DNA of 37,584 nt from an uncultured Paracoccaceae bacterium (GTDB lineage: Bacteria; Pseudomonadota; Alphaproteobacteria; Rhodobacterales; Rhodobacteraceae), in the NCBI GenBank assembly GCA_937995865.1, contig CALKJA010000152.1, forward strand, positions 1-37,584, written 5' to 3'. The translations under genes were made by a program, and so were the position numbers. Below, piece by piece: positions 17,115-25,540 of the stretch; the stretch's first letter is position 1, and the number at the start of each line of letters is the position of its first letter. Below the pieces are notes generated by a model. It worked only from the letters and a program-made list of their open reading frames with translations. It searched no databases and was not told the origin of the DNA.

Positions 17115-18713
17115 TTACCCGATGGCAGCGGCTTTCACGTCTTCATCGATATGGGCCAAATACTGTTCGAAATTGTCCGCAAACATCTGAACAAGCTTGT
17201 CGGCTTGCGCATCATAAGCGTTCACGTCTGCCCATGTCCGCCGTGGTGTAAGCAGAAGATCTGCAACTCCGGGCACGCTTACAGGTACTTCAAACCCAAA
17301 ATTGTCGTCTTTGCGGAACTGGCCGTTGTTCAAAGTGCCATCCAGCGCTGCCGCCAAAAGCGCGCGGGTAGCGCGGATTGGCATACGGGATCCTTCGCCA
17401 AATGCACCGCCCGTCCAGCCTGTATTCACCAGCCAGCACGTTGCGCCATGCTTGGCGATTTTGTCGCGCAAGAGCTTGCCATATGCTTCGGGCCGGCGCG
17501 GCATGAAGGGTGCGCCAAAGCAGGTTGAGAATGTCGGCTGTGGCTCCGTAACACCGCGCTCTGTACCGGCAACTTTGGCCGTAAACCCGCTTAGGAAATG
17601 ATACATGGCCTGCGCCGGGGTCAGCCGCGCGATGGGAGGAAGCACGCCAAACGCATCGCAGGTCAGCATGATGATGTTCTTAGGGTGGCCGCCAAGCGCC
17701 GTGTTGGACGCGTTGGAGATGTAATCCAGCGGATAAGCGCAACGCATATTGGCGGTGAGGCTGTCATCCTCGAAGTCCAGCTCTTTGGTGTCCGGATCAA
17801 AGACCATGTTTTCGATTACAGTTCCGAATTTTTGCGTGGTCGCATAGATCTCAGGCTCAGCGTTTGGGCTCAGATTAATCGTCTTCGCGTAGCATCCACC
17901 CTCAAAGTTGAAGGTCCCTCGATCGCTCCAACCGTGCTCATCATCACCGATCAGCACACGGGCGGGATCGGCCGATAGCGTGGTTTTGCCCGTTCCGGAA
18001 AGCCCAAAAAATACGGCTGTGTCCACAGGGTTCCCCGGGGCATGGTTCGCCGAGCAATGCATCGGCATGATGCCACGCTCCGGAAGGAGGTAGTTGAGCA
18101 GCGTAAAGACAGACTTTTTGTTTTCGCCGGCGTATTCCGTGCCAGCGATCAAGATAACTTTCTTCTCGAAGTTCATCGTCACAACCGTCTCAGACCGGCA
18201 GTCATGGCGTTTGGGGTCGGCTTGGAAAGAGGGGCAGTTGATCACAGTCCAGTCCGGCGTGAAATCTGCAAGCTCTTCGGCATCTGGACGGCGAAGAAGA
18301 TGGCGGATGAACAGTGAGTGCCATGCAAGCTCGGTCACCATGCGTACGTCCAAGCGATGTGCGGGATCGGCCCCACCAAAGAGATCTTGAACGAAATAGT
18401 CACGCCCTTGCATGTGGGCGAGCATGTCATCGTAAAGCGCGTCAAACCCAGCGGGAGACATCTCTGCGTTTTGCTCCCACCAGATGCTGTCAGCGACGTT
18501 CTCCGTCCGCACAACATGCTTGTCCTTCGGGGAGCGTCCAGTGAATTTCCCGGTAGAGACAAGAAGCGTGCCGCCCTGACCAAGCTCGCCTTCGCCGCGT
18601 TTCAGGGCGGTTTCAACAAGGGCGGGTTCAATCAAATTAAAATAGACTTGGCCCAGCCCCGTGATGCCTTGATCGTCGAGGGTGAAGTTCGGATTTACGC
18701 GTCCGAGTGCCAT
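17115..18713 (-). CDS. pckA: Phosphoenolpyruvate carboxykinase (ATP)
   Basis: Converts oxaloacetate and ATP to PEP and CO2, the entry to gluconeogenesis. The 532 residues from ATG 18713 (AGGAGC 8 nt upstream) are full length. The P-loop is [14 protein letters not shown], followed by the metal-binding [45 protein letters not shown] and [10 protein letters not shown] are also diagnostic. It is divergent from chvI, as in Agrobacterium and other alphaproteobacteria, and follows mcd and the exporter. Two identical boxes lie 78-110 bp upstream. Confident assignment. Confidence 0.97.
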   Translation of the reverse strand: MALGRVNPNFTLDDQGITGLGQVYFNLIEPALVETALKRGEGELGQGGTLLVSTGKFTGRSPKDKHVVRTENVADSIWWEQNAEMSPAGFDALYDDMLAHMQGRDYFVQDLFGGADPAHRLDVRMVTELAWHSLFIRHLLRRPDAEELADFTPDWTVINCPSFQADPKRHDCRSETVVTMNFEKKVILIAGTEYAGENKKSVFTLLNYLLPERGIMPMHCSANHAPGNPVDTAVFFGLSGTGKTTLSADPARVLIGDDEHGWSDRGTFNFEGGCYAKTINLSPNAEPEIYATTQKFGTVIENMVFDPDTKELDFEDDSLTANMRCAYPLDYISNASNTALGGHPKNIIMLTCDAFGVLPPIARLTPAQAMYHFLSGFTAKVAGTERGVTEPQPTFSTCFGAPFMPRRPEAYGKLLRDKIAKHGATCWLVNTGWTGGAFGEGSRMPIRATRALLAAALDGTLNNGQFRKDDNFGFEVPVSVPGVADLLLTPRRTWADVNAYDAQADKLVQMFADNFEQYLAHIDEDVKAAAIG

Positions 18714-18790
18714 AGTTCGGCTCCTGATTGATTGAATGCACACGCAGCGTAACATGAGCTTTCAAAGCAATAATAGTGCCCGAACAGTGT

Positions 18791-18803
18791 GTTAGCGCAA
18801 CCA
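18791..18803. promoter_or_regulatory. Operator-like box, copy 1 (pckA promoter)
   Basis: GTTAGCGCAACCA, identical to a second copy that starts exactly 20 bp further on. The core GTTAGC-GCAACC is an imperfect palindrome around a central CG, as in LacI-family operators (ideal form GTTAGCGCTAAC). It ends about 20 bp upstream of a TATTAT-like element for pckA. A CceR-type central-carbon regulator or ChvI are candidate binders; this is inference. Confidence 0.5.
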
Positions 18804-18810
18804 AGTTCAG

Positions 18811-18823
18811 GTTAGCGCAACCA
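18811..18823. promoter_or_regulatory. Operator-like box, copy 2 (pckA promoter)
   Basis: Second exact copy of GTTAGCGCAACCA. The 20-bp start-to-start distance is close to two helical turns, which would put two bound dimers on the same face of the DNA. The identity ends immediately outside the 13 bp, so it does not look like part of a longer duplication. Confidence 0.5.
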
Positions 18824-19031
18824 CGCGCAAGTGGGTGCCGTTGCCGGCGCGGGGCAGGGCGGATCAGAAACAAAAGTGCGGCAATTAAGTCAGCTTTCAT
18901 GCTTTTCATTGCAGATTGTGGCGCAGACACACCCTGTGATTCGCATTTCTGTTGATTTTCCGCCGCGTTTCCACGAGTTTTCTAAAAAAACAGGCAGGCA
19001 ACAATTGAGCAGTACGAAAGGCATCTAAGAC

Positions 19032-19733
19032 ATGTCAAAGATCGCGCTTGTGGACGACGACAGGAATATCCTGACGTCCGTGTCCATGACGCTCGAAGCC
19101 GAGGGCTTCGACGTTGAAACTTATAACGATGGCCAATCCGCGTTGGATGCTTTTAACAAAAGCATGCCAGAGCTGGCCGTTCTTGATATCAAAATGCCGC
19201 GGATGGACGGGATGGATCTTCTCCAACGTCTCCGCCAGAAAACCACGATGCCCGTGATCTTTCTGACATCCAAAGATGATGAGATTGACGAAGTCTTGGG
19301 GCTTCGAATGGGCGCCGACGATTATGTGAAAAAGCCGTTCTCGCAACGTCTTTTGGTTGAGCGCATTCGCGCTCTTCTGCGCCGGCAAGATGCAATTGCT
19401 GGCGATGCTGTGGGTGAAACTGAAGAAACCAAGGTCATGATCCGCGGCGAATTGACCATGGATCCATTGCGCCACGCGGTGAAGTGGAAGGGTAACGATG
19501 TTTCTCTGACCGTAACCGAATTCTTGCTTTTGCAAGCATTGGCGCAGCGCCCTGGCTTTGTGAAATCCCGCGATCAGCTGATGGATGTGGCCTATGATGA
19601 CCAAGTCTATGTGGATGACCGGACGATCGACAGTCATATCAAGCGTCTGCGCAAGAAAATGCGCACCGCAGATAGTGAGTTTTCGGCTATCGAAACTCTC
19701 TACGGGATCGGCTACCGTTATAACGAAGAGTAA
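19032..19733 (+). CDS. chvI: Response regulator ChvI (OmpR family)
   Basis: 233-residue transcription factor with a receiver domain (LVDDDRN acidic pocket, phospho-acceptor D52 in [21 protein letters not shown], and K in DDYVKKPFS) and a C-terminal winged-helix domain ([30 protein letters not shown] and [16 protein letters not shown]). Partner of the kinase ChvG encoded next. In rhizobia the pair responds to acid or envelope stress and controls exopolysaccharide, motility and carbon genes. Position divergent from pckA and upstream of chvG-hprK is the conserved alphaproteobacterial order. Confidence 0.94.
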   Translation: MSKIALVDDDRNILTSVSMTLEAEGFDVETYNDGQSALDAFNKSMPELAVLDIKMPRMDGMDLLQRLRQKTTMPVIFLTSKDDEIDEVLGLRMGADDYVKKPFSQRLLVERIRALLRRQDAIAGDAVGETEETKVMIRGELTMDPLRHAVKWKGNDVSLTVTEFLLLQALAQRPGFVKSRDQLMDVAYDDQVYVDDRTIDSHIKRLRKKMRTADSEFSAIETLYGIGYRYNEE

Positions 19734-19743
19734 TTTTGGTGAG

Positions 19744-19757
19744 GGGCGCAGCCGCCC
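19744..19757 (+). promoter_or_regulatory. Hairpin that buries the chvG ribosome binding site
   Basis: GGGCG (19744-19748) and CGCCC (19753-19757) form an all-GC stem with a CAGC tetraloop. The 5' arm is part of the Shine-Dalgarno GAGGGG and the 3' arm touches the chvG ATG at 19758. Ribosomes leaving chvI, 24 nt upstream, could open it, so it probably couples chvG translation to chvI. Confidence 0.45.
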
Positions 19758-21485
19758 ATGACTGACTCAAAGATCGACGTGCGCGATCTACAAAGCGTCC
19801 GGCAGGCCGATATCCTGCTGGGCGACGATTGGGTTGCGCCTGACGCAACTGTTGAAAAAGAGCTTCAGGTGAAGCGTCAGCGCAGGTCGCTCGTTGCTTT
19901 GAACCGTTCGCCCCTTGCCCGCAAAATCATCACCTTTAACCTTCTCGCGCTCGTCATTCTTGTGGCGGGCGTGCTTTACCTCAATCCTTCACGTGAAAGC
20001 CTCGCGTTTCAGCGCGCCAATGGGCTAGTGAACGAAGCTGAATTGATTGCTGACGTATTCGAAGCACGTCTGCCCGCCTCGGCGCCCGCAAATTTTGCCA
20101 CTGGCGACGGGATCGAGGTTGAAGAAGTTCTTCAAGGACTTGATCTTCGCGGCGGAATTGAAGTGTTTGTCTTTGACACAACCGAAGCACTTATTGCGTC
20201 CACAGAGGGCATGCAGCGCACGGATCCTGCCAGTGTTGGGGGGCTACAAAAGGACGTCCGTTCAACAATTATTACCGAATTTCTGAACAACGTCTGGGAT
20301 GGGATTTCGGGCCTTCTTGCTCCGTCTGACCCTACGCCAACTCTTGTCTCGCCAGAAGATCAGGTGCGCGCGCTGTTGTCCGCCGCACTGTCAGGCGAAG
20401 CGCAGGCAGAAACCGGCGCGGATTCCGATGGATCCAGTGTGTTTTCGGTGGCAACCCCGATTGAACAGAATGGTGCGATTGTTGGTGCGATCGCGCTTGT
20501 TTCTGCCGCTGGCGAGATCGATTTGCTGGTGCGGCAGGAGCGTGAGCAAGTTCTTCAGATGTTTGTTATTGCGCTGCTAGTGTCCATTGGTTTGAGCTTG
20601 GTGCTTGCCTCAACAATCGCAAACCCGCTGAGCGATCTTGCTGCGGCTGCTGAATTGGGCCGCGACAAGAATGCGCGAAAAATGTCCCCCAGCCGAATTC
20701 GCATTCCTGATCTCACTGCGCGCCCAGATGAGATTGGCCGTCTATCCAGTGCACTGCGCGGGATGGTGAGCGCTCTATATGACCGGATCGATGGCAACGA
20801 GCAGTTTGCAGCCGATGTGGCGCATGAGATTAAGAACCCGCTAGCCTCGTTGCGGTCTGCGGTGGGCACACTTCGTGTGGCGAAACGGGACGAGCAGCGG
20901 GTTAAACTGCTTGACGTGATTGACCACGATGTGCGTCGACTTGACCGCCTGGTCAGCGACATTTCCAATGCATCTCGGTTGGATTCCGAATTGGTCAAGG
21001 AAGAGGAAGAGCCGTTCGACTTGATCAAGATGTTGGGGAACCTCAGCGAATATTTGGGTCAAGAAGCAGACGCCAAAGGCATCGATTTCATAACGGATCT
21101 GCCCGATGGCCCGCTCCAAATATACGGGCTAGAAGCGCGGCTCGCGCAGGTCTTTGTGAACCTGATCTCAAACGCGTCCAGCTTTTGTGCTGACGGTGAT
21201 GCAATCCGAGTTTGGGCGCGCCAACGCGAACAGCGCATGTTGATCGTTGTAGAAGACACCGGCCCGGGCATCCCAGATGGCGCACTTGGAAAAATCTTTC
21301 AGCGTTTCTATTCGGAGCGCCCTGAGGGTCAGTTCGGCAATAATTCGGGCCTTGGCCTCGCGATTTCAAAACAAATCGTCGAAGCGCATGGCGGCGTGAT
21401 TTGGGCCGAAAACATCCGGCCCACCGAAGCGGATCTCACTAGCGATCCATTGGGCGCGCGGTTTGTGGTTGGCCTCCCTGTCTGA
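19758..21485 (+). CDS. chvG: Sensor histidine kinase ChvG
   Basis: 575 residues. A cytoplasmic N-terminus of about 55 residues is followed by a first membrane span (ITFNLLALVILVAGVLYL), a periplasmic sensor of about 190 residues, and a second span (MFVIALLVSIGLSLVLASTIA). Then come HAMP, a HisKA domain with the phospho-accepting His in FAADVAHEIKNPLASLRSA, and a catalytic domain with N-box VNLISNAS, G1 VEDTGPGIP and G2 NNSGLGLAISKQIVEAHGG. The N-terminus ahead of the first span fits ChvG/ExoS. It phosphorylates ChvI. The 3' end overlaps the start region of hprK. Confidence 0.94.
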   Translation: MTDSKIDVRDLQSVRQADILLGDDWVAPDATVEKELQVKRQRRSLVALNRSPLARKIITFNLLALVILVAGVLYLNPSRESLAFQRANGLVNEAELIADVFEARLPASAPANFATGDGIEVEEVLQGLDLRGGIEVFVFDTTEALIASTEGMQRTDPASVGGLQKDVRSTIITEFLNNVWDGISGLLAPSDPTPTLVSPEDQVRALLSAALSGEAQAETGADSDGSSVFSVATPIEQNGAIVGAIALVSAAGEIDLLVRQEREQVLQMFVIALLVSIGLSLVLASTIANPLSDLAAAAELGRDKNARKMSPSRIRIPDLTARPDEIGRLSSALRGMVSALYDRIDGNEQFAADVAHEIKNPLASLRSAVGTLRVAKRDEQRVKLLDVIDHDVRRLDRLVSDISNASRLDSELVKEEEEPFDLIKMLGNLSEYLGQEADAKGIDFITDLPDGPLQIYGLEARLAQVFVNLISNASSFCADGDAIRVWARQREQRMLIVVEDTGPGIPDGALGKIFQRFYSERPEGQFGNNSGLGLAISKQIVEAHGGVIWAENIRPTEADLTSDPLGARFVVGLPV

Positions 21486-21930
21486 AGCAGATGCATTTAC
21501 ACCATTGGACGGCCCCGCCGGAGTTCTGCGGCTGCGCGCGTCTTGCGTAGCGCTTGGTGGAAGAGCGCTTCTTCTGGCTGGCCCATCTGGCAGCGGAAAG
21601 TCCTCGCTTGCGCTTGAGTTGATGGCTATGGGCGCCGGGCTTGTCGCTGATGATGTAACTGAAGTTTTTCTTGATGATGTACCAATGGCGCGCGCGCCAA
21701 GCTCGCTGCCAGCCATGATTGAGGCGAGGGGAATCGGGCTCTTGCAGACTGAGCTTGTGCCGCAAGCACAGGCGTTTGTTGCGCTTGACCTTGCAAAAAG
21801 TACGGATGTGCGCATGCCAGAGCCGCAATTTATCCGGCTAATGGGGTATGATGTGCCCTTGCTTCACCGGCCTGCTGGTGGTCCTGTTGCAGCCATGCTT
21901 CTACAATACCTCAAAAGCCCGTCAGAGTAG
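21463..21930 (+). CDS. hprK: HPr kinase/phosphorylase, short alphaproteobacterial form
   Basis: Phosphorylates and dephosphorylates HPr on serine. About 140-155 residues, lacking the N-terminal domain of the Firmicute enzyme, as usual in alphaproteobacteria. The P-loop is [19 protein letters not shown], followed by [10 protein letters not shown] with the catalytic Asp pair, and [11 protein letters not shown]. The start is uncertain: TTG 21463 lies inside chvG, and further TTG codons are at 21469 and 21505; none has a good ribosome binding site, so translation is probably coupled to chvG. Its target serine is present in the HPr encoded 1.3 kb downstream. Confidence 0.9.
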   Translation: MWLASLSEADAFTPLDGPAGVLRLRASCVALGGRALLLAGPSGSGKSSLALELMAMGAGLVADDVTEVFLDDVPMARAPSSLPAMIEARGIGLLQTELVPQAQAFVALDLAKSTDVRMPEPQFIRLMGYDVPLLHRPAGGPVAAMLLQYLKSPSE

Positions 21931-21937
21931 ATCGCGC

Positions 21938-22864
21938 ATGTCAAACAGCCCAACCCCCAATGCCGCACCGCGTTTGGTTCTTGTAACCGGGCCGTCAGGG
22001 GCAGGCCGGTCTACGGCGATCAATGCTTTGGAAGATATCGGCTATGAGACGATTGAGAATTTGCCTCTCTCATTGATGCCGCGCCTTTTGTCTGGTCCGC
22101 CACTGGATCGGCCACTGGCATTGGGGGTAAGTGCGCAAAGCCGCGATTTTTCCGCCAACGCGCTGGTGGAGGCGATAGACGCTCTTCAGGATCAGGTCGG
22201 CATGAGCCCCGAAGTCTTGGTGGTTGATGCTCGGGCGGATATTTTGTTGCGCCGCTACTCAGAGACCCGGCGCCGTCACCCTGCGGCACCCGGCGAAACC
22301 CCAGAGGTTGGGATCGAAAGAGAGGCCGATTTGTTCGACCCGATTAAGACTCGGGCGGATGTCTTGATCGATACTTCTGAGATGTCTCCCCATGATCTTA
22401 AGTCTGAAATTGACCGTTGGTTTGCGGTGGAAGCGGGCCCCAAACTTGCGGTGACATTGCATTCTTTTAGCTACAAACGCGGGCTGCCACGGGGCATCGA
22501 TATGGTGTTTGATTGTCGCTTCCTACGCAATCCTTACTGGGAACCAGCGCTGAGGGGTCTAGATGGAACCAGCACGCAGGTTCAAACCTATGTTAGTGAC
22601 GACCCGCGGTATGGTGCCTTCTTTGAGCAACTTCGCGGCCTGGCTGAGCTTCTGCTGCCAGCCTACCGAGAGGAAGGCAAAGCCCATCTTTCAATCGCGT
22701 TTGGTTGTACCGGCGGGCAGCACCGTTCCGTCACAATTACTGAACATATCGCGCAGGCCCTTGCAGAGACTGGCTGGCAGGTGTCTATTCGCCACCGTGA
22801 GTTAGAGCGTCAAAGGGCAGGACAGGACACCCCTGTAAAAGCTGCTTTGGCGCAGGGCAAATGA
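21938..22864 (+). CDS. rapZ: RNase adapter protein RapZ
   Basis: 308 residues from ATG 21938, 7 bp after hprK. Nucleotide-binding N-terminal domain with [31 protein letters not shown]; the P-loop lysine is arginine (GAGRST), a change I recall in relatives. The C-terminal domain has [37 protein letters not shown] and [13 protein letters not shown]. In E. coli RapZ guides RNase E to the GlmZ small RNA and senses glucosamine-6-phosphate; in alphaproteobacteria its job is less clear, but it is regularly found between hprK and EIIA. Confidence 0.94.
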   Translation: MSNSPTPNAAPRLVLVTGPSGAGRSTAINALEDIGYETIENLPLSLMPRLLSGPPLDRPLALGVSAQSRDFSANALVEAIDALQDQVGMSPEVLVVDARADILLRRYSETRRRHPAAPGETPEVGIEREADLFDPIKTRADVLIDTSEMSPHDLKSEIDRWFAVEAGPKLAVTLHSFSYKRGLPRGIDMVFDCRFLRNPYWEPALRGLDGTSTQVQTYVSDDPRYGAFFEQLRGLAELLLPAYREEGKAHLSIAFGCTGGQHRSVTITEHIAQALAETGWQVSIRHRELERQRAGQDTPVKAALAQGK

Positions 22865-22871
22865 GGCGCGT

Positions 22872-23273
22872 GTGATTGGGATTGTCATAGTCGCCCACGG
22901 CGGACTTGCTGCTGAATATCGAGCGGCAGTGGAACACGTGGTCGGCGAGCAAGGGAAAATCAAAGCTGTATCAATCGGCGCGACCCATGACCGCGACCTA
23001 AAGCAGCAAGAAATCTGCGACGCTGCCGATGCGGTTGATACCGGCGATGGCGTGGTGCTTGTTATTGATATGTTTGGATCTTCGCCCTCGAACCTCTCGC
23101 TACGGGCGTGCCAACCACGTGGTAGGCGGATCTTGTATGGCGCAAACCTTCCGATGCTTGTCAAGCTTGCCAAGATGCGTAAGGGCCCACTGGATCAGGC
23201 TGTTAAGGCCGCGCTTGATGCAGGCCGAAAATATATAGACATGCTGAACATTGCACCGGATGCCACATTATGA
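22872..23273 (+). CDS. PTS EIIA component, mannose (ManX) type
   Basis: 133 residues of the fructose/mannose EIIA fold. It starts GTG 22872 with MIGIVIVAHGGLAAEYRAAVEHVVG, where H9 is the phosphorylation site, followed by VLVIDMFGSSPSNLSLRA and ANLPMLVKLAKMRKGPLDQAVKAA, both typical. There is no EIIB, EIIC or EIID next to it, so it probably signals rather than transports sugar, receiving phosphate from the HPr encoded next. Its stop overlaps the ptsH start by ATGA. Confidence 0.93.
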   Translation: MIGIVIVAHGGLAAEYRAAVEHVVGEQGKIKAVSIGATHDRDLKQQEICDAADAVDTGDGVVLVIDMFGSSPSNLSLRACQPRGRRILYGANLPMLVKLAKMRKGPLDQAVKAALDAGRKYIDMLNIAPDATL

Positions 23274-23542
23274 ACGCCACGCGCACCTTGAGAATCGTTA
23301 ACCAAAAAGGTCTGCACGCACGCGCGTCTGCGCGCTTTGTTGAGGTTGTGGAGGCCCACGATGCCGAGTGTGACGTTGAGAATGACGGGCAGAGCGCTGC
23401 CGGTGATAGCATCATGGGCCTTTTAATGTTGGCAGCCTCTATCGGGTCCAGTATTGTTATCACCACATCTGGGCCGCAAGCTGAGGCGCTTGCTCAGGCG
23501 CTTGAAGCGCTGGTTGCAGACCGATTTGGCGAAGAGATGTAG
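23270..23542 (+). CDS. ptsH: Phosphocarrier protein HPr
   Basis: 90-residue phosphocarrier. The catalytic His is H16 in KGLHARASARFV and the regulatory serine is S47 in AGDSIMGLLMLAASIG, the site for HprK encoded upstream. Both are intact, so the protein can take phosphate from enzyme I and also be modified by HprK. No ptsI or ptsP is in the window. It is the last clear member of the chvI-chvG-hprK-rapZ-EIIA-HPr set. Confidence 0.96.
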   Translation: MNATRTLRIVNQKGLHARASARFVEVVEAHDAECDVENDGQSAAGDSIMGLLMLAASIGSSIVITTSGPQAEALAQALEALVADRFGEEM

Positions 23543-23584
23543 CACCCACTGCGGCGCAACGCTTGAAAAAGGACGGATTGCACA

Positions 23585-24493
23585 GTGGTTGATTGCACAC
23601 CTACACCTCGCGCCCTTATGCGCCAAGTCCGCCCTAAATCGCCGGATGCCTACGATCCGAACAACGCGCCCTACGATAAACGCAAGTTGAGTTACGCTGG
23701 CACGTTTACCAATCCTGTTCAGGCCTTCCTCATTCGTGCGATCGAGTGGCCGACGGGAAAGATCCGGCTCTTGCGAAAAATCCGGAAGTTTGAGCGCATG
23801 GGCCCGGCTCATGGGCACCAGTTCTGGGTCCAAGCGCGCAAATTAATGGGCATCGATCTTCAAACCCCGGCCGAGCAGATTGCCCGCATCCCTGAAAAGG
23901 GTCCAGTGATCATCGTTGCAAACCACCCACATGGGCTTGTCGATGGTATGATGCTTGCAGAGTTGGTGGGTCGGGTGCGGGATGACTACAAAATCCTGAC
24001 GCGCTCGTTGCTGACCGGTGTTGACGAGGTCGCGCAATACATGCTGCCCGTTCCGTTTCCGCATGAAGATGACAGTTTTCAAAAGAGCCTGAATATGCGC
24101 AAGGCCTCGATGAAACATTTGGCAGATGGTGGTGTGATTGTACTGTTCCCGTCAGGAAGCGTGGCCACCTCGGAAACGATGTTTGGCCCTGCCATCGAGG
24201 GGGAGTGGAATCCGTTTACAGCCAAGATGATACAGCGCTCTGGCGCGACCGTTTTGCCGGTTTTCTTTGGCGGCCAGAATTCGCGCGTTTATCAGATCGC
24301 AAACCGTGTTTCCGCTACTATCAGGCAAGGTCTGTTGATTCACGAAGTGGCGCACAGCTTCAACAAGCCGCAAGCGCCGATTATTGGGCATCCAATCCCG
24401 GCGGAAGAGATATCGGAGCGCGCGTCCAATCCACGTGAGTTCATGGCCTGGCTCCGGCGATATACGCTAGATCTGGCCCATCGCAAAAATTAA
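23585..24493 (+). CDS. Lysophospholipid acyltransferase-like (PlsC family) protein
   Basis: 302 residues with a PlsC acyltransferase domain from about 110 to 270: VIIVANHPHGLVDGMMLAE is block I (an NHPxGxxDG form of the His-Asp motif), GVIVLFPSGSVATSE is block III and TVLPVFFGGQNSRVYQI is block IV. The N-terminal 100 residues (NNAPYDKRKLSYAGTF onward) resemble the longer forms found in alphaproteobacteria that work on lysophospholipids or ornithine lipids. The start is GTG 23585 with AAAGGA 11 nt upstream. It follows ptsH by 42 bp and ends 5 bp from the convergent dehydrogenase gene. Confidence 0.88.
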   Translation: MVDCTPTPRALMRQVRPKSPDAYDPNNAPYDKRKLSYAGTFTNPVQAFLIRAIEWPTGKIRLLRKIRKFERMGPAHGHQFWVQARKLMGIDLQTPAEQIARIPEKGPVIIVANHPHGLVDGMMLAELVGRVRDDYKILTRSLLTGVDEVAQYMLPVPFPHEDDSFQKSLNMRKASMKHLADGGVIVLFPSGSVATSETMFGPAIEGEWNPFTAKMIQRSGATVLPVFFGGQNSRVYQIANRVSATIRQGLLIHEVAHSFNKPQAPIIGHPIPAEEISERASNPREFMAWLRRYTLDLAHRKN

Positions 24494-24498
24494 AATGC

Positions 24499-25374
24499 TT
24501 ATCGGGTCGGCACGGGAGTTTCGCCGCGGTAATCGTAGAATCCCCGGTCCGTCTTGCGGCCCAACCATCCTGCTTCCACGTATTTCGTAAGGAGTGGGCA
24601 GGGGCGGTACTTTGTGTCCGCAAGCCCATCATGCAGGACGTTCATAATGGCCAAACATGTGTCCAACCCAATAAAGTCAGCAAGCTCCAGAGGGCCCATC
24701 GGATGATTGGCACCAAGCTTTAGTGAAGTGTCGATCGACCTCACAGATCCGACACCTTCGTAAAGTGTATAGATCGCCTCGTTGATCATCGGCATCAGGA
24801 TGCGATTGACAATAAAGGCCGGGAAATCTTCTGCTGTGGCGCTGGTTTTGCCAAGCTTGGCCACCACTGCTTCGCATGCTCTGAACGTTGGCTCGTCTGT
24901 GGCAATACCTCGGATCAACTCGACAAGCTGCATCACGGGCACAGGGTTCATGAAGTGAAAACCCATAAATCGCTCTGGCCGGTCGGTGCGCGCCGCAAGA
25001 CGTGTAATCGAGATTGACGAGGTATTTGATGTTAGGATTGTGTCGTGCTTCAGGTGCGGGACCAGATCTTCGAATATCGCGGTCTTGATCGTTTCTCGTT
25101 CGGTCGCGGCTTCAATCACAAGATCAGTTTGGCCGAGATCAGTTAGCTTAGGTGTTGTGGAAATCAGGCGGAGCGCTTCTGCCTTTTCGGCCTCACTTAT
25201 CTTCCCCCTGCTAACTTGACGCGCAAGGTTGCTGCCGATGACACTCGGTACGGCCCTGAGCGCATCACCGTTCACATCGGTCATCAGAACCTCAAACCCG
25301 GCGAGGGCCATCACATGAGCAATTCCATTGCCCATTTGCCCTGCTCCGACAACACCAATGCTTTGGACGGTCAT
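24499..25374 (-). CDS. 3-hydroxybutyryl-CoA dehydrogenase
   Basis: NAD-dependent dehydrogenase of 291 residues, interconverting acetoacetyl-CoA and (S)-3-hydroxybutyryl-CoA. The Rossmann motif is GVVGAGQMGNGIAHVMALAGFEV; the catalytic His-Glu region has SNTSSISITRLA and MGFHFMNPVPVMQLVELIRG, followed by PAFIVNRILMPMINEAIYTLYEG and GANHPMGPLELADFIGLDTCL. It is the stand-alone type, not the FadB fusion. The location near etfBA suggests use in butyrate, hydroxybutyrate or fatty acid oxidation. An inverted repeat lies 70-94 bp upstream of its start. Confidence 0.95.
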   Translation of the reverse strand: MTVQSIGVVGAGQMGNGIAHVMALAGFEVLMTDVNGDALRAVPSVIGSNLARQVSRGKISEAEKAEALRLISTTPKLTDLGQTDLVIEAATERETIKTAIFEDLVPHLKHDTILTSNTSSISITRLAARTDRPERFMGFHFMNPVPVMQLVELIRGIATDEPTFRACEAVVAKLGKTSATAEDFPAFIVNRILMPMINEAIYTLYEGVGSVRSIDTSLKLGANHPMGPLELADFIGLDTCLAIMNVLHDGLADTKYRPCPLLTKYVEAGWLGRKTDRGFYDYRGETPVPTR

Positions 25375-25443
25375 ATCGATCTGTCTCCTGACGTTGCTCG
25401 CACCTTAGCCGCCTGCTGACCAAGGCAAAAGCACGATGCGCGC

Positions 25444-25467
25444 ATTTGCGGCGAATTGCCTGCAAAT
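25444..25467. promoter_or_regulatory. Nested inverted repeat ATTTGC/GCAAAT in the hydroxybutyryl-CoA dehydrogenase-DUF6473 divergent region
   Basis: ATTTGC (25444-25449) and GCAAAT (25462-25467) flank an inner GGC-gaatt-GCC. The whole is nearly symmetrical and could be an operator or form a hairpin in the dehydrogenase leader. TTTGC/GCAAA half-sites recall RamB/ScfR- or PhaR-type recognition, but that is speculative. Confidence 0.3.
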
Positions 25468-25540
25468 CGCACGCCCACGTTAGCCAATCAAAAACCTTGC
25501 GCGGTTATCCCTTTGCGTGGGTGAGATAAGGAGATGGGTA

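Larger units (their letters stand above)
18714..19031. other. 318-bp divergent regulatory region between pckA and chvI
   Basis: No ORF worth calling lies here. It holds the pckA leader with AGGAGC, a TATTAT-like -10 element on the minus strand near 18770, the two GTTAGCGCAACCA boxes annotated separately, and on the chvI side AT-rich stretches and an AAGG ribosome binding site before ATG 19032. The two transcripts diverge from this region, so both may be controlled together. Confidence 0.7.

Noticed and set aside
17031-17528. 165-aa plus-strand ORF after the tauE-like gene
   Set aside because: Mostly antisense to the C-terminal part of pckA; no family resemblance.
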